A stretch of 64,000 nt of DNA from Diabrotica undecimpunctata (GCF_040954645.1 NC_092808.1:115980049-116044048); one strand, 5' to 3'. Shown: positions 39,497-52,509, numbered from the stretch's first letter. Numbers and translations: made by a program. Notes: generated from the sequence alone by a model not told the origin.

Positions 39497-40152
39497 TACG
39501 TATTGATAATATTTTTTAATTATTTGTAACTGGCGCTTTCTTACTTATCCACTGTTTTTTTCGAAATATTCAAAATTATTATGTTTATGATAATAGACCT
39601 AATCCCAAAATATTTTTGTTGGCTACATACTTTTACATTTAAAAGTCTCTCCTTATACACACAAATACATTCAACAAGCGCATGAAAAATATGTAGTCGT
39701 AAAAACCCTTTAAATTTTTATTGCCAGCCTCGGCGAAAAACACTCCAAACTTCACGCAGACTTACAAAAACTTCAAAAGTTTTATGGGTATGTGATATTT
39801 TATGAAAATAACACGATTTTGTATGACTTACTGCCCTAAGGGATTATATTTGTCATGTATACATGCTTCTCGGTAAATGCAATTTCATGTGTATTTGTAG
39901 GAGGATGGGTTTAGAGGGAGTAAGGAGCTAGTAAGCAAAAGAAGTAAAATAGAGTTTTCGCCAAAACAACCAACTTTTTGTAACATATAATACAAAGGGA
40001 AATACAGATTCTCTATTCAAAAAATAAGAATACTTTCTCAGTTTATTAATATTTATATTTTTATGTGATTGGTTTTTTTCTATTCTTATATGATGAAAAT
40101 AATTATAAGTATATACCTGCAATTATCCATTAAATATTTGCTGAAATATGTA

Positions 40153-40156
<4 letters not shown>
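39496..40156. other. Non-coding stretch between (TA)n arrays
   Basis: Nothing recognisable; AT-rich, no long frame. Confidence 0.4.

Positions 40157-40241
<85 letters not shown>
40157..40241. repeat. (TA)n microsatellite
   Basis: About 85 bp of TA with one 'tacata' interruption. It abuts the Penelope-like 3' end to its right. Confidence 0.97.
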
Positions 40242-40242
<1 letters not shown>

Positions 40243-40555
40243 TAAATGTTAAATAGTGGGTTTGCAGGAATAAAAAATGAAACGTGTACTCTTTTAAATT
40301 TTTATTCAAAGCTTTCGGACATTTTTTATGTCCTTCATCAGGGAGAAACTTAATGAGGTTGTATTAACGAAGATGTATTATAATGTTGATAAAATTTATC
40401 ATAGTCTCTCATCTTTTTTCAATATATAAAACCTATTTTTATGTTTAAAAATTTTAAAAAATTACTGTACATCCAAAAACACCTAATTATTCTAAATAAA
40501 TACATGACATTATTCTTTATAAATTCTTTTAAAAGAATTTTGTCACGAAATAGAT
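40242..40555 (-). mobile_element. Penelope-like 3' terminal region
   Basis: On the minus strand it reads '..cctgatga aggacat-aaaaa-atgtcc gaaagctttgaat..', a hairpin flanked by CTGATGA and GAAAGC, then the usual AT-rich tail ending in (TA)n at 40241. A similar ccattccgaaagct hairpin occurs near the end of the Penelope-like copy at 59870. No coding sequence. It is joined on the other side to a piggyBac fragment. Confidence 0.5.
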
Positions 40556-41014
40556 ACCACAGATTAGATGGTAACGCAATACTCTGCTCGTAGGATATGC
40601 AACCGATGGCCAATGGCAGTGTTTGGCCAAATATTGGTTATTTCTGGCCTGAACGCTTTCATCTTATGGTGTATCAAGTACCCGGATTCATCTAGAGAAA
40701 AATATGATAGACGTAATTTTTTACTAAATCTAGGAGAAGCTTTAGTAAAAGAAAATATTACCAGGCGATATAATGAGGGAGTATGATTGAGTAAGACGTT
40801 GAAGCAGTACATGCAAGATGTCGTTCCAGAGTTGGCGCTGGTGAAGATGCAAATGGAAGCAGCCTGTGAACGATCTTCAAGTGGACGTTGCTACTTATGT
40901 ACTCGAAATAAAGATCGTAAATCAAGGCAATTTTGTAAGCAGTGTAAAAATTTTGTATGTGCAGAACACCATATCAAGAAAGTAATTTGCATTCGAAGCC
41001 AAGAAACTTCAGAC
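40556..41014 (+). pseudogene. piggyBac-like transposase C-terminus (copy E)
   Basis: 'QYSARRICNRWPMAVFGQIL' (40574-40633; the RRW.P block after the last Asp), then 'DSSREKYDRRNFLLNLGEAL', a TGA stop at 40784-40786, 'LKQYMQDVVPEL' and a complete Cys-rich C-terminus 'CYLCTRNKDRKSRQFCKQCK' plus 'NFVCAEHHIKKVICIR' (40890-40990). All lies in one register apart from the stop. The N-terminal three quarters are replaced by Penelope-derived sequence. Confidence 0.87.
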
Positions 41015-41251
41015 TAGTTTTCGGTCCTAAGATTTATTTTTTATTCTTACAGTTAATTTAATTGAATGATGAAAATTATTTTTTTTGTTCGATATACACT
41101 TTGATGTAATAAAAATGTGTTAATTTAAGATTTTATTTCATTTTCTTATAATAATAATTAAATATACGCATTTTTTTCTCTGGAGTACAAATGGAACCCA
41201 CATGGGACTTCACGTAATTTTACCGACGCGACGTGGGAAGACGAAGGTTAA
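41015..41251 (+). repeat. piggyBac copy E 3' flank and right terminus
   Basis: A poly(A)-like AATAAA near 41108 is followed by 'gacgcgacgtgggaagacg' 'aagg' directly before TTAA (41248-41251). Reverse complemented, the end reads CCTTCGTCTTCCCACGTCG, a typical piggyBac terminal inverted repeat next to its TTAA target. Confidence 0.7.
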
Positions 41252-41274
41252 TATTAAAAAATTTGATATTACAA

Positions 41275-42304
41275 TGGCCTACACATTGTAGGAAATGGCA
41301 GATATGCATTTAACTTTGGGTAAGATGGATCATATTAAATTACGATTTTAATAAACTGTCGGGAATATCGTAGGTGAATGTCAAGGAAATAGCGCAGCCG
41401 CTGCAAGGCGTTATGCAGTAAAATACCCCAATCGAAATACATCCCATTGACGATTATTTCTGACCATTGATCGTCGTTTACGGGAAACGGGTACATTCCA
41501 ACCGCAAGTTGCTGGCAATAGTGGTCGTCCAAAAATGGATGCAACTGATGAAGACATTTTGGAAATCATTGAAGAAGTCTTTGGAACAAAGGTACAAGGA
41601 TAATAGCTGCTCAACTAAATGTTCCTCACGTAAGGGTTTGAAGGCGTTTAAAGGATCAGCTGCTTAAACCCTGATCACTTAACAGCGGTTCAAGAGTTGT
41701 TGGTTGAAGATTATCCTAAAAGGGATGGATTTTGCGATTGGTTGTTAATGGAAATTACTCGAAATGTTAATTTTATTAGAAATATTTTGTTTACCTACGA
41801 GGCTACCTTCAGTAGAAATGGAATAACAAACCATCATAACGAGCACATTTGGGCTGACAAAAATCCTCACGCCAAAAAAACGACTCATTACCAAAGGACT
41901 TTCAATGTTAATGTTTGGCAGGAATTGTGGATAACAATCTAATAGGCCCAGTATTTCTTTCCAACAATTTACATGGTCAGTCCTTGGCAAACGATTTACA
42001 AGAGTATTTGAAAGAAGTGTATATTGCAATAAGGCAAAATATGTGGCTTCTACAAGATGGCGCTCCACCTCATTACAGTAATGAAGTCCGGGAATACCTT
42101 TTTAGGCCGTATCCTAATCCGTGGATTAGAAGGGGTCATGACGGACCTATTATTTGGCCACCCAGAAGTCTAGATCTTAACCCCATGAACTTTTGCTTTT
42201 GGGGGTTTATGAAAGAGAAAGTGTATTCTGTAACAATAGAGGACGAACAACAATTGAGGGTTAGAATAATTGAAGCTGCAAATCAATTTCGTCAAAAAAT
42301 ATGA
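41275..42304 (+). pseudogene. mariner-like transposase, inactive
   Basis: The N-terminal part carries 'GECQGNSAAAARRYAVKYPN' and 'RRLRETGTFQPQVAGNSGRP', the HTH region of a mariner-like family common in insects. After frameshifts near 41600 comes 'LTAVQELLVEDYPKRDGFCD', 'LFTYEATFSRNGITNHHNEH', 'HIWADKNPHAKK', 'WLLQDGAPPHYSNEVREYLF' and 'WPPRSLDLNPMNFCFWGFMK', ending at 42304. The first catalytic Asp should lie in 'FTDE' but here it is Tyr (TAC at 41796-41798). A frameshift at about 41930 joins the last two pieces. Dead element. Short inverted words tgatattacaa (41263) and ttgtaatatca (42386) might be terminal repeats. Confidence 0.85.
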
Positions 42305-42904
42305 TTTTTTAGCGCAGTCGGCTTTCCTTATTAAAATAATACCGAATGTGAATGAAAGAAAATAGGGGTCATTTTGAACATTTATTGTAATATCATATTC
42401 ATAGAGGTTATAGAAATTTTCTGTACTTGTTAATTCATTTAAGCCATTTATTTAGTTGCACATAATTTTTTAAAGGTTAATGAAAAGAGGCGTAACTCAA
42501 TAAAAACTGTTTTTTTAAGCGATGAGAGGCAAAAAAGTTTTAAAAATAATGTGTTAAACTAATGATGCCACAAAATTAATTTCATTGAACGTACTCAAAA
42601 GTTTGGGGGGATTTAGGGATGCACAACCCCCTTAAGATATTTCTGTACACTTAGATTTTGTTGTTTTTTTGTTGATTTTTTTATGAAAAATACTTTCAGA
42701 ACAAGAAAGTAACGTGTCCATTTTTATTACAAAATGTCAAGTAGTTTAGGATATAATGCAAAAACAAACAATTTTTATTTTGTAACTTCAATGAGCTGTA
42801 ACTTTTTTTGTGTACACTTTTGTACTAAGGTAAGTTGGATTCAATCAATTTATTTTTGTCCCCGGAATGCGTGATTTAATTTATGACATATCTTTTTGAG
42901 TAAT
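42305..42904. other. Non-coding stretch
   Basis: 3' flank of the mariner-like copy; no gene or repeat recognised. Confidence 0.4.
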
Positions 42905-43340
42905 TATTATTTAAATGGGAATAAGCCACAATTAAAGGTTAAAGTACGTTTATTGACGTTTCAATTTCCACTTCAGAAATCGTTTTCAAAATACAAGCAT
43001 TAGTAAATTAAACAAATTTTGTTTTTTTGTTATTTAGTGAAAAATTCTTCTAATAATTTAATTTTATCTGACTCATCTATATTGACAATTCAGACATACA
43101 TTATACATTTTAAAGTAGACGACTTTAAAATAATACTTACTTACTTAAGTAAGTAAGTAAGTAACTTTAACTTGAGAATATCCGTCAGAAAAGATCGTAG
43201 CATGTAATTCGTCTTTAAAAAGACGAACACATGCCATGATGATAGTAAAATTCTCCTGTTAGTGATTCCATAGTAAATTATGAGGGAAAAACCAGGAAAA
43301 AAAACCTCATAATACTATCCCGATATGGTAAGTATTTGGT
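42905..43340. repeat. Dispersed repeat with stem-loops
   Basis: Begins 'aataagccacaa..tttattgacgtttcaatttcca' (in pieces) and shares blocks with the hairpin element at 7516. It contains a perfect 24-bp palindrome of ACTTACTTACTT and its complement (43135-43158), preceded by TTTTAAAGT-agacg-ACTTTAAAA (43108-43130). The tail 'acctcataatactatcccga' is a word I associate with leaf-beetle repeats. Non-coding. Confidence 0.6.
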
Positions 43341-43431
43341 CGTGCATTTAATTTACCTTCAATAAACACCAAATTTTGATTTTACATGTTTGTTATTTAA
43401 AAAACATAAATGATGTATCGTCTATATGTTA

Positions 43432-44010
43432 GGCTATGGCTCCACGCGCGACAGATTGTCGCTAGCAGTAGCAGTAAAATTACGGCGGCAGTAAAGCAGT
43501 AAAATCATGGCTCCACGAGCGACAGTTTACAGCGCGCATATCGCAGCGTTTTGGTCTTGTAGTGGCTCCATGAGCGTTAATATGACGCAGCTACAATCAG
43601 TGGTATCTTGTCCGTTTATATAAGTGTTCGTGTATATCGCAGATAAAATAAATAAATAAATAAGTGAAATAAATTCAGATCGATAATACAATAATATAGT
43701 ATGGATAATCTATCATTTCAACAAAAAGTTGATTTAATATTGGCATTGCGCCGTGGACGTAGGGTTAAAAAACAACGGAAATGGTGGATTCACTCTGTTC
43801 TAGTGCCTAGACAGACAGAGGGAAAATTTTTTCTTTTACACAACAAATTAAAAGAATATTCTGACAAGCTTTTTAAATATTACAGAATGTCAGTGTCTTC
43901 TTTTAATTTTTTATTATGTGAAATAGAAGATGTCATACGAAAACAGGATACATCAATGCGTGATAGCCTAAGCCCAGAAGAAAAATTAGAAATTACCTTA
44001 AAGTAAGATT
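43432..44010 (+). mobile_element. PIF/Harbinger element, 5' end
   Basis: It starts after TTA with GGCTATGGCTCCACGCGCG, a TIR-like end. The core TGGCTCCACGMGCGACAG recurs at 43437, 43508 and (shorter, TGGCTCCATGAGCG) 43563, giving three subterminal copies before the first exon. No matching right end was seen, so the element is truncated after its first exon. Confidence 0.7.
43701..44002 (+). CDS. HARBI1-like transposase, first exon
   Basis: ATG at 43701 opens 101 codons: 'MDNLSFQQKVDLILALRRGR', 'WWIHSVLVPRQTEGKFFLLH', 'DKLFKYYRMSVSSFNFLLCE', 'DTSMRDSLSPEEKLEITLK'. This is the N-terminal region of PIF/Harbinger nuclease-type transposases, ahead of the FLATG block. The frame ends at a donor-like TTAAA|GTAAGA (exon end 44002), so the coding chain was meant to splice onward. 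No later exon with the DDE residues is visible downstream before the next element. Undamaged as far as it goes. The upstream region with three GC-rich repeats probably holds the promoter. Confidence 0.75.
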
Positions 44011-44809
44011 TCAAATTACATATTTTATAATTATATACATGTATCTACCTAAAAAATAAAAAAAAATAAAATATTTAACTATTTAACTTTCATTAGAATA
44101 AAAAGGGGCCGCCACCACTTCTTACCTCTGCGTATTTTGTAATTCGCTACTGAATTATCAAGTAGATCGACGGCTCCCATATGTCAATTATATTCATTTA
44201 TTATATTGGGTTGATGTAATGAATCTTCCTTTTCCAATATCCAACTTGCTTTTTTATGTTACAATAATAAAAAAAATTATGATGAGACATAAAATCTGAT
44301 TTGTTGCATTCCTTTATTTATAAATCACGCCAAGCTATCGAAAACGAAACATTAGTACTGAAGGATAATAAAATTTTACTATAAACAATAATTATTAAAA
44401 TTTTATTTATATGATATGATTAGAAAACCACTTATATAGAAATGAATCACCAGTTCGAAAAAGGAAATCCAAAAAATAGATTTTCGGGAAATAAATAAAA
44501 ACTGTTTATTCTCTCTATTCAACTTTTTCTTGTTTAATAATGGTATCTATTATAAAGTACAGTTTGATACGGTTAATTGGGATTGAAAAAAAACCATCCA
44601 TTGATTTTTGTTATCTAGAATACCGATAAAGAAAATATTGGATTTATTTCTTTCTTAGAACTTATAATTTTTTGTTATGATTTGAGACAAAAAATTGTAT
44701 GAAAAAACTTTAAAGTAATTTATAAAAACACAGAAACAACTTAACAAACACAGAGAAATAAAAAAAAACAAGAACAAAAATATCCGATTAAATGGCAATT
44801 ACCGCTACA
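44011..44809. other. Non-coding stretch
   Basis: AT-rich. A GC-richer island at about 44106-44180 ('aaggggccgccaccacttct') may be residual Harbinger sequence. It ends at the TACA target duplication of the next element (44806-44809). Confidence 0.4.
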
Positions 44810-46575
44810 CTGCCGTGTTAACTCAAAAGGGCGTAACTGCAATTTTTATTAAAAACGAGTTTCATATCCCACGAGTTATTTAGTAATCTTTTCTACAAAT
44901 CTACCTGGATTTCATAGCCGTATCTGCAATAAAACCGGATATATACTGCTTAAATTAATAGCCGTAAATGTTAACACAAAAAGCCGTAACTAAAAAGTTT
45001 TCGGCAGATACGGCCTATTCACTTAAGATTTCAAGATATTATTATGTTGGCGCGAAAAGTAGTAAACTGTCAATTTACTTTATTTCTATCTAACCGTACT
45101 TTTTCGTGTTTTCATAGAATGTGTTTAGTTTGTTGTTCATAATAAATATGGATAATAATTTTGCAGAAACAACTAGTAAGTATATTTTCTACTAATTTAT
45201 ATAAAAGGCTAAATAAATACAAATTGTTACCTTGTACCTATGTGCCAAGGTAAATATTTTTGTTTCTGAAGTTATTGTAAATGGCTCTTTTTGTAGGTGA
45301 TTATGCTCCCAAGATGCGATACTTTCAAAGAAATTATATTTACTTCTAGACTGATAGCCTTTAATGAGAGCTTTGTTCCAGTTGGTACTTCTAAAACTTC
45401 TACAGTTGCTGTTCTATGGCATGAAGCTATTTCTGGGCGAAAAAAGGCTAATATTGTTAGCACATTTTATGCATTTTTAAACAAAATTAGGGATTCCGAA
45501 GAAGTTTTTGTTTGGGTGGATAATTGTTTCGGTCAGAACAAAAATTGGTGCTTGTACACATTTTTTGTGTATGCTGTAAACTCGTTAGAATTGAACATTA
45601 TGAAAATAACTCTAAGATATTTTGAGTCAGGCCATACATTTATGGCAGCTGACTCATTTCACCATAGAGTCGAGCAATCACTAAATCCACAAGGTAAAGT
45701 TTATGACTTCGTTGATTTTGTAAATGCGGTTAAAACGTCAACACGTAATGTCGAAGGTATCGACGTGGCTTTTAATGATTTTTACAACTGGAAAGATGAA
45801 TCATCTCAATATAAAATAACAAGGTTGGTCCCTCGTCCGTACCTTCAACAAATGGTGGTTCAACAAAAAAGTTTAGTTCATGAGAGGTTTCCATACATTA
45901 GGTTATAAAACTAGTTTTGAAGGATAAATCATAAGTGCCAATTCTTTAAAGGCTAATATCCGAAAAATTGGCATTGCAAAACCCCTCTCTATCTCTCAAC
46001 CACGAGATATTATCATGGAAAGAACACAGAATATTATCACTGAAATTGGTCAAATAATGCCCCCAAATCGCATTACATTTTGGAAAAATATTTTTGTCAG
46101 CGAAAATGTGGACACAATAATTGATAATTAATATAATAACTAGTTCGGAGCAGAAAATTAAGTATTAATTATTTATATTTGATTGACTGAGTATGATATT
46201 TTAGTTAGTCTGTATTGTTGTTTACTTTTTTAACTTTTCCTAATTATTAAGAATAACTTACGAAATTAATACAACATTAATATTGTAACGTTCATTTGTT
46301 TAATGCAATAAATATTTTTAAAAAATCATGTAGTTACGTTCTTAATTGTATACCTCCTGTTAAGTGAAAAAGGCGTATCTGTCAAAAGTGTTATTTTCCC
46401 AAGTTGATACTCTACAAAAATCTGTTACATGATAGTATAAACCTATTTGTTAACTTCTATATGGTACAAGTCACAACTTTTTAAAAAATCACGATTGCCT
46501 CATCAAAACCACTAAAACTGATTTTTCTCGCAAACTAGTTTAAAGCAGATACGCCCTTTTGAGTTAACACGGCAG
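44810..46575 (+). mobile_element. 1.77-kb TIR transposon carrying a DUF7869-like domain
   Basis: Perfect 26-bp terminal inverted repeats at 44810-44835 and 46550-46575 (beginning CTGCCGTGTTAACTCAAAAG), extended imperfectly for five more bases. They are flanked by TACA on both sides (44806-44809 and 46576-46579). Inside, the word GSCGTAWCTGC or close variants recurs near both ends: 44831, 44917, 44961, 44983, reversed at 45004, then 46372 and reversed at 46545. Such subterminal repeats are usual transposase-binding arrays. The only coding content is the C-terminal half of a DUF7869-like protein (45297-46131) and a possible short first exon (ATG 45148, donor at 45175). Superfamily not recognised. 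Confidence 0.92.
45297..46131 (+). pseudogene. DUF7869-like protein, C-terminal part
   Basis: The exon begins after an acceptor 'ctttttgtag' (45287-45296) with 'VIMLPRCDTFKEIIFTSRLI', then 'AFNESFVPVG', 'VLWHEAISGRKKANIVSTFY', 'EEVFVWVDNCFGQNKNWCLY', 'FESGHTFMAADSFHHRVEQS' and 'DFVDFVNAVKTSTRN'. These blocks belong to a large insect and cnidarian family of unknown function that I recall as DUF7869. The acidic residues in 'WVDN' and 'AADSFH' look like an RNase H-type active site. The block with the preceding Asp should lie in a missing upstream exon. A frameshift near 45900 and a stop separate the last part ('NSLKANIRKIGIAKPLS', 'PPNRITFWKNIF'), which ends at 46129-46131. Family fairly certain, function unknown. 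Confidence 0.75.
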
Positions 46576-46579
46576 TACA

Positions 46580-47894
46580 AGCGACAAATTTTTCTCTTTT
46601 TACCATCCGTTTTGAAACACCCTGTATAATAATAGTTACAAATTCCCAATTAATAAATTAATACATTTTTTGTTTATTAGTTTCAACTTTAAAACTGGAA
46701 ATTATATTCAAAAAAATCCTGACATAAAAAATTTAAATAATCCACCTGTAAATATTGTTGTTTTCCTATAAACTTAAAGATTTTACCAAGAAGCAATAAT
46801 TAAAAAATTTTTAAATGATATTTTTGTTGTAATAAGGTTACATTACATGTATGTATAGTCGATGAATTTATATTTTATTTTAACGTTTATTATTTTACAA
46901 CTGGAAACTTTAAATTAAATATTACTTTTGTTTAAAACATGTGTAATTGTTTTTTGTAAATTTCCATGAAAATAACTTCTAATTCTATTTAACTGTATGA
47001 AATACAATAATATATTTGTTTTTCGTTTACAAGGATGTATGTATGTTTTTTAAATAATGAACAGGTACATTTAACCAACAAATATTTATTTTATAAAGTT
47101 CGTTCGTGCCAATCTCTCAGGCGTATTTCGTTTTTGTATCCGATTTTTGGTTTAAATATTAAATGGCTTTTACAAAACGTTTACCTTGCAAATTGCGGAA
47201 ATGAAATTTCAGTATATTTCAAAGCAAAGGATACATAGCGGAACTCAATATACTTTGTTAATTGTTAGTAAATTGAAACTGCTTTTAAATCTCGTTTGTG
47301 TAAAATGAACCAAATTAAAAACACCAGTATAGTTTTTTAAGTGCATTCATTTTTTTTTTCACCCTTTTTCTGTACCTTGATCATATGACTGAAAGGATAT
47401 TATAAGGATTCTACATTATAAGGATATCGTTATAAGGCTATTCAGTTTAAATAAGAATATATATACAGGGTGGTCCTTAAGTAATTGTACAAACAGAAAC
47501 CGTAGGTTCTGCACTTTAAAATATTATGATTTAAGCCAACTTGCTTTAATAAAATTTTGATATTAAGAAAGATACAGGGTGTTAAAATGGAAATTTAAAA
47601 TTTTTATTTTTTGCTATAACTTTTAAGTTTGTAAATATTTTTGGACAAAAATTTACAGTTGGATACTTTTGAGTAAGATAAATTATAATTATATACATAC
47701 TTTAATGTAACTAATAGAGGGCGCCACATATGCCACATGTGTGGCATAAATTTGCGCTTAATTTTGCTTTTTAAGTTAGCTCTATTTGTGTTAAAAAATA
47801 TTAAAGATACATTATTTTTACAAAAAAAAGGTATACTTGTTACTAACATGAAAATTCAACCGTTTTCGAGATAAATGCATTTTATATATGTATA
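46580..47894. other. Non-coding; contains 'acagggtg' repeat words
   Basis: No gene. 'tacagggtggtcctta' (47465) and 'tacagggtgttaaaatgg' (47575) are about 110 bp apart and recall a class of short dispersed insect repeats, with a GC-richer tail 'gagggcgccacatatgccac' at 47717. Confidence 0.45.
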
Positions 47895-47898
47895 AATA

Positions 47899-47938
<40 letters not shown>
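47895..47938. repeat. (TA)n microsatellite
   Basis: About 44 bp of TA directly before TGTTATG. Confidence 0.95.
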
Positions 47939-49486
<1,548 letters not shown>

Positions 49487-49489
49487 GAC

Positions 49490-52190
49490 CAACACTCCTG
49501 TTATATTTGTAAAAAGATTGACCGTATCGCCCCAAACTGTCCTCAAAATACAATAACTCCAGTTCAATAGTAAATACCACAGGGACTCAGCAGACATTAT
49601 AACCGACGTAACACAAAACTCAGTAGAAATCCATTCAGAACCAAATTATTTGGTACAAGACACTCAATCTAAACAATACAAACATAAAGATGTAGGTGTA
49701 AATAAACCAAGGCGAAAAACCGATAACCCGCTTACAAATAAAGGTATAAACGTTAATGAAATAGGATTAGAAACTAATGAATCATTGATCACTTCATAGA
49801 ACCTACTGACAGAACCTACACTGCAAACACAGAGCAAAAGAGCTTTTTCCGAAACAGTTACACCACCTGAAACCCCTGAATGCTTTATACGGCCTGCTAA
49901 GGATACACGTTCAAAAAAGAAGAGAACTATCCCAACAATAGATTCTATTGATATACAGAAATTGATGCAGCCAACAAAAGTATTTTTTGACGACGACATA
50001 AACGAAAGTGTTTTTAATTACTAAGAAAAGATACACTTTTTTAAAAACGCGTATGGTTCACCCGACCCATTAAGTGTTGCTCAAACGTTTACAAAAGATA
50101 TTGAGGGATTACTAGAATTATTAGACAACATCGACCCAATGTTTAATGAAAACACGTTGTACAAAGATTATGCGCAAAATATCCAAATTGCTGGATACAA
50201 ATTCCTCCTCTATCTTAGACAGTGATCAAGTACAAGAATAAAAATTAACATATAAAACAAAAATGTCAATTCTTCAGTGGAACATATACGGTTATTATAC
50301 ACAACGAGAAATGTTTAAATTATTAATTACTAAACACTCACCTTTAATAATATGTCTCCAAGAAACGAATTTTACTGACCAAAAATTAGCAAAATTAAAG
50401 GCATTTACAGGTTATCATAAAAAAGACGTGATTTAAAAAAAGCCAGTGGAGGGATTTCTATTTATGTTAATAACTTATTGGAATCTAGACAAATAACTTT
50501 AAAGACCAACCTTGAAGCAATAGCAGTTACCATAAAAACTCCAAAAATTATTAACATCTGTAATATTTATTTTCCTCCGAATACTGATATAAGTATAAAA
50601 GAGATAACTCATATTATAGAACAAATTTCATCGCCTAAGATTATAATAGGAGATCTAAATAGATACGATCCACTTTGGGAATCTAATAGATATAACAAAA
50701 TAGGACACATAAGAGAAACAGTCATTAATAACACCAATATTACCCTACTTAACGATGGATCTCCAACAAGATTTAATTCTTTTACTGGAAACACTAGTTG
50801 TATTGATTTATCTCTTGTAGTTATCCCTTCTTTAGTACAAAGCATAACTTGGGAAGCTAGTACACAATTGTATGGAAGCGATCATTTTCCCATAGTGATA
50901 CATTTCGAAAACAAATAAGAAATTCAACCATACACTGGATGGAATACAGAAATAGAGTATTGACCACCGTTTACACAGTTTGTGGAGAATCAATTGAATT
51001 ATTTTTCAGATCTATCCCCGCATGACAATATAAACGACTTAGTAAATAAATTTTCCTCCGTCATACTTTCCGCAACAGATCATATCATTGGAAAAAAGAA
51101 AATAGTAAGAAATCGTATTGGATTACCATGGTGGAACAATCATTGTCAGGATGCTATAAAGAAAACTCACAGAACATTCAATAAATAAAAAAAATACAAA
51201 AAACATAAGAAAATCTTCTTGAATATAAGAAGTTAATTAAGGGCTATTAGTAGAATGGTGGTAAAAGAAGCAAAAAAGGAATCGTGGAAAAAATCAACAA
51301 TAAACAGTTCTACCCCAGCAGCAATAGTGTGGAAACAAATTAACAAAATTTCGGGACGCCACACAAACTCATCAATAAGATTTTTAGAATATAATAATAA
51401 AATTCATACATCTAGATCTGGAATAGCCAATGTATTAGCTTCATCCTACGAGTCATATTCAAGTAACGATAATGTTTCTCAAGAGTTTTTACAATTTAAA
51501 ACCAAAGAAGAATTACAAGAATTTAATTATGATAAAAGCAATAACCTACCAATAAATGCACCAATACTAGAGCAAGAGTTAACTAAATCTATAAATTCTA
51601 ATAAAAATTCTAGTCCCGGTCCAGATGATATTCATATTATTATTTTCCTTAAAAATTTGCCTAAAAATGGATTTGCGTATTTACTAAAGATATATAACAA
51701 AATATGGCTTGAAGGAGTATTTCCACATACTTGGAATAATGTTTACACAATACCTATCCTTAAACCTGTTAAACCACGTTCAGATCCAAACGCCTATCGT
51801 CCAGTATCGTTAGGACATGCAATGAGCAAAATGCTCGAAAACTTAATTTACCAACGTCTCATTTGGATACTCGAGCAAAAATCTGTTTCATCTAAAAAAC
51901 AAAGTGGATTTCGTAGAGATAGATCAACTCTTGACAACTCAGTTGACCTGGAGTCTGAAATACATGAAGCGCTAGCAAATAATCAAAGCTGTATAGCGGT
52001 ATTTTTTGATATAACCAGAGCATTTGATACAGTTCGGCGCCATGGAATAATTATAACTTTACAGAAATCAGGTATACAAGAAAATATGCTAAAATTTTTA
52101 ACTTGTGTTTTGTACAAACCACTCAAACGATTTTTATACAATCAGTGGAAGGTAGTTCTCTTAGTTGTATTTTAGCTTTCTACAACACAC
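49490..52190 (+). pseudogene. Jockey-type LINE, 3'-truncated
   Basis: ORF1 end: a degenerate zinc knuckle '[14 protein letters not shown]' in which Arg sits at the His position (49515-49560), then a gag tail with 'SKKKRTIPTIDSIDIQKLMQ' to about 50225. ORF2: ATG at 50263, 'MSILQWNIYGYYTQREMFKL', 'LIICLQETNFTD', a shift near 50433, 'ICNIYFPPNTDISIKEITHI', 'IIIGDLNRYDPLWES' and 'YGSDHFPIVI' (endonuclease, to 50918). RT: 'NKNSSPGPDDIHIIIFLKNL', 'IPILKPVKPRSDPNAYRPVS', 'KKQSGFRRDRSTLDNSVDLE' and 'IAVFFDITRAFDTVRRHGII' (motif A). It ends at about 52175 before the YADD motif. Loss of the 3' half is unusual for a LINE and implies later deletion. The break lies about 320 bp before the foldback element. 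Confidence 0.88.
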
Positions 52191-52509
52191 TACAAATAAT
52201 ATAATAAACCATTAGCGATCAATAACAGGTCTAAACATTATATAAAGTCCAGGTTATTTGTTAAGCCGATCCTGGCAGCTGTGGGTTACTGTGATAATTC
52301 CACAACAATAGAATATTTACAAGGGTTTGATCTGCAGTACATTTCATGAATTTGTGACTATTTTGGATTAGAAATGAAAGCTTTGATTTAAACGGTCTGC
52401 TGTGCTGAGAAAGTTAATTGCAAATTTTCCCAATATTTAAAGCACTGTCGAAGACAAACAAAAATACGTTTTTTGTATTTTAATGATACGTATATATATT
52501 TTAATGTTA
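52191..52509. other. Unassigned stretch after truncated LINE
   Basis: No further RT motif can be traced. This is the flank between the Jockey break and the foldback element, ending in TA at 52508-52509. Confidence 0.4.
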
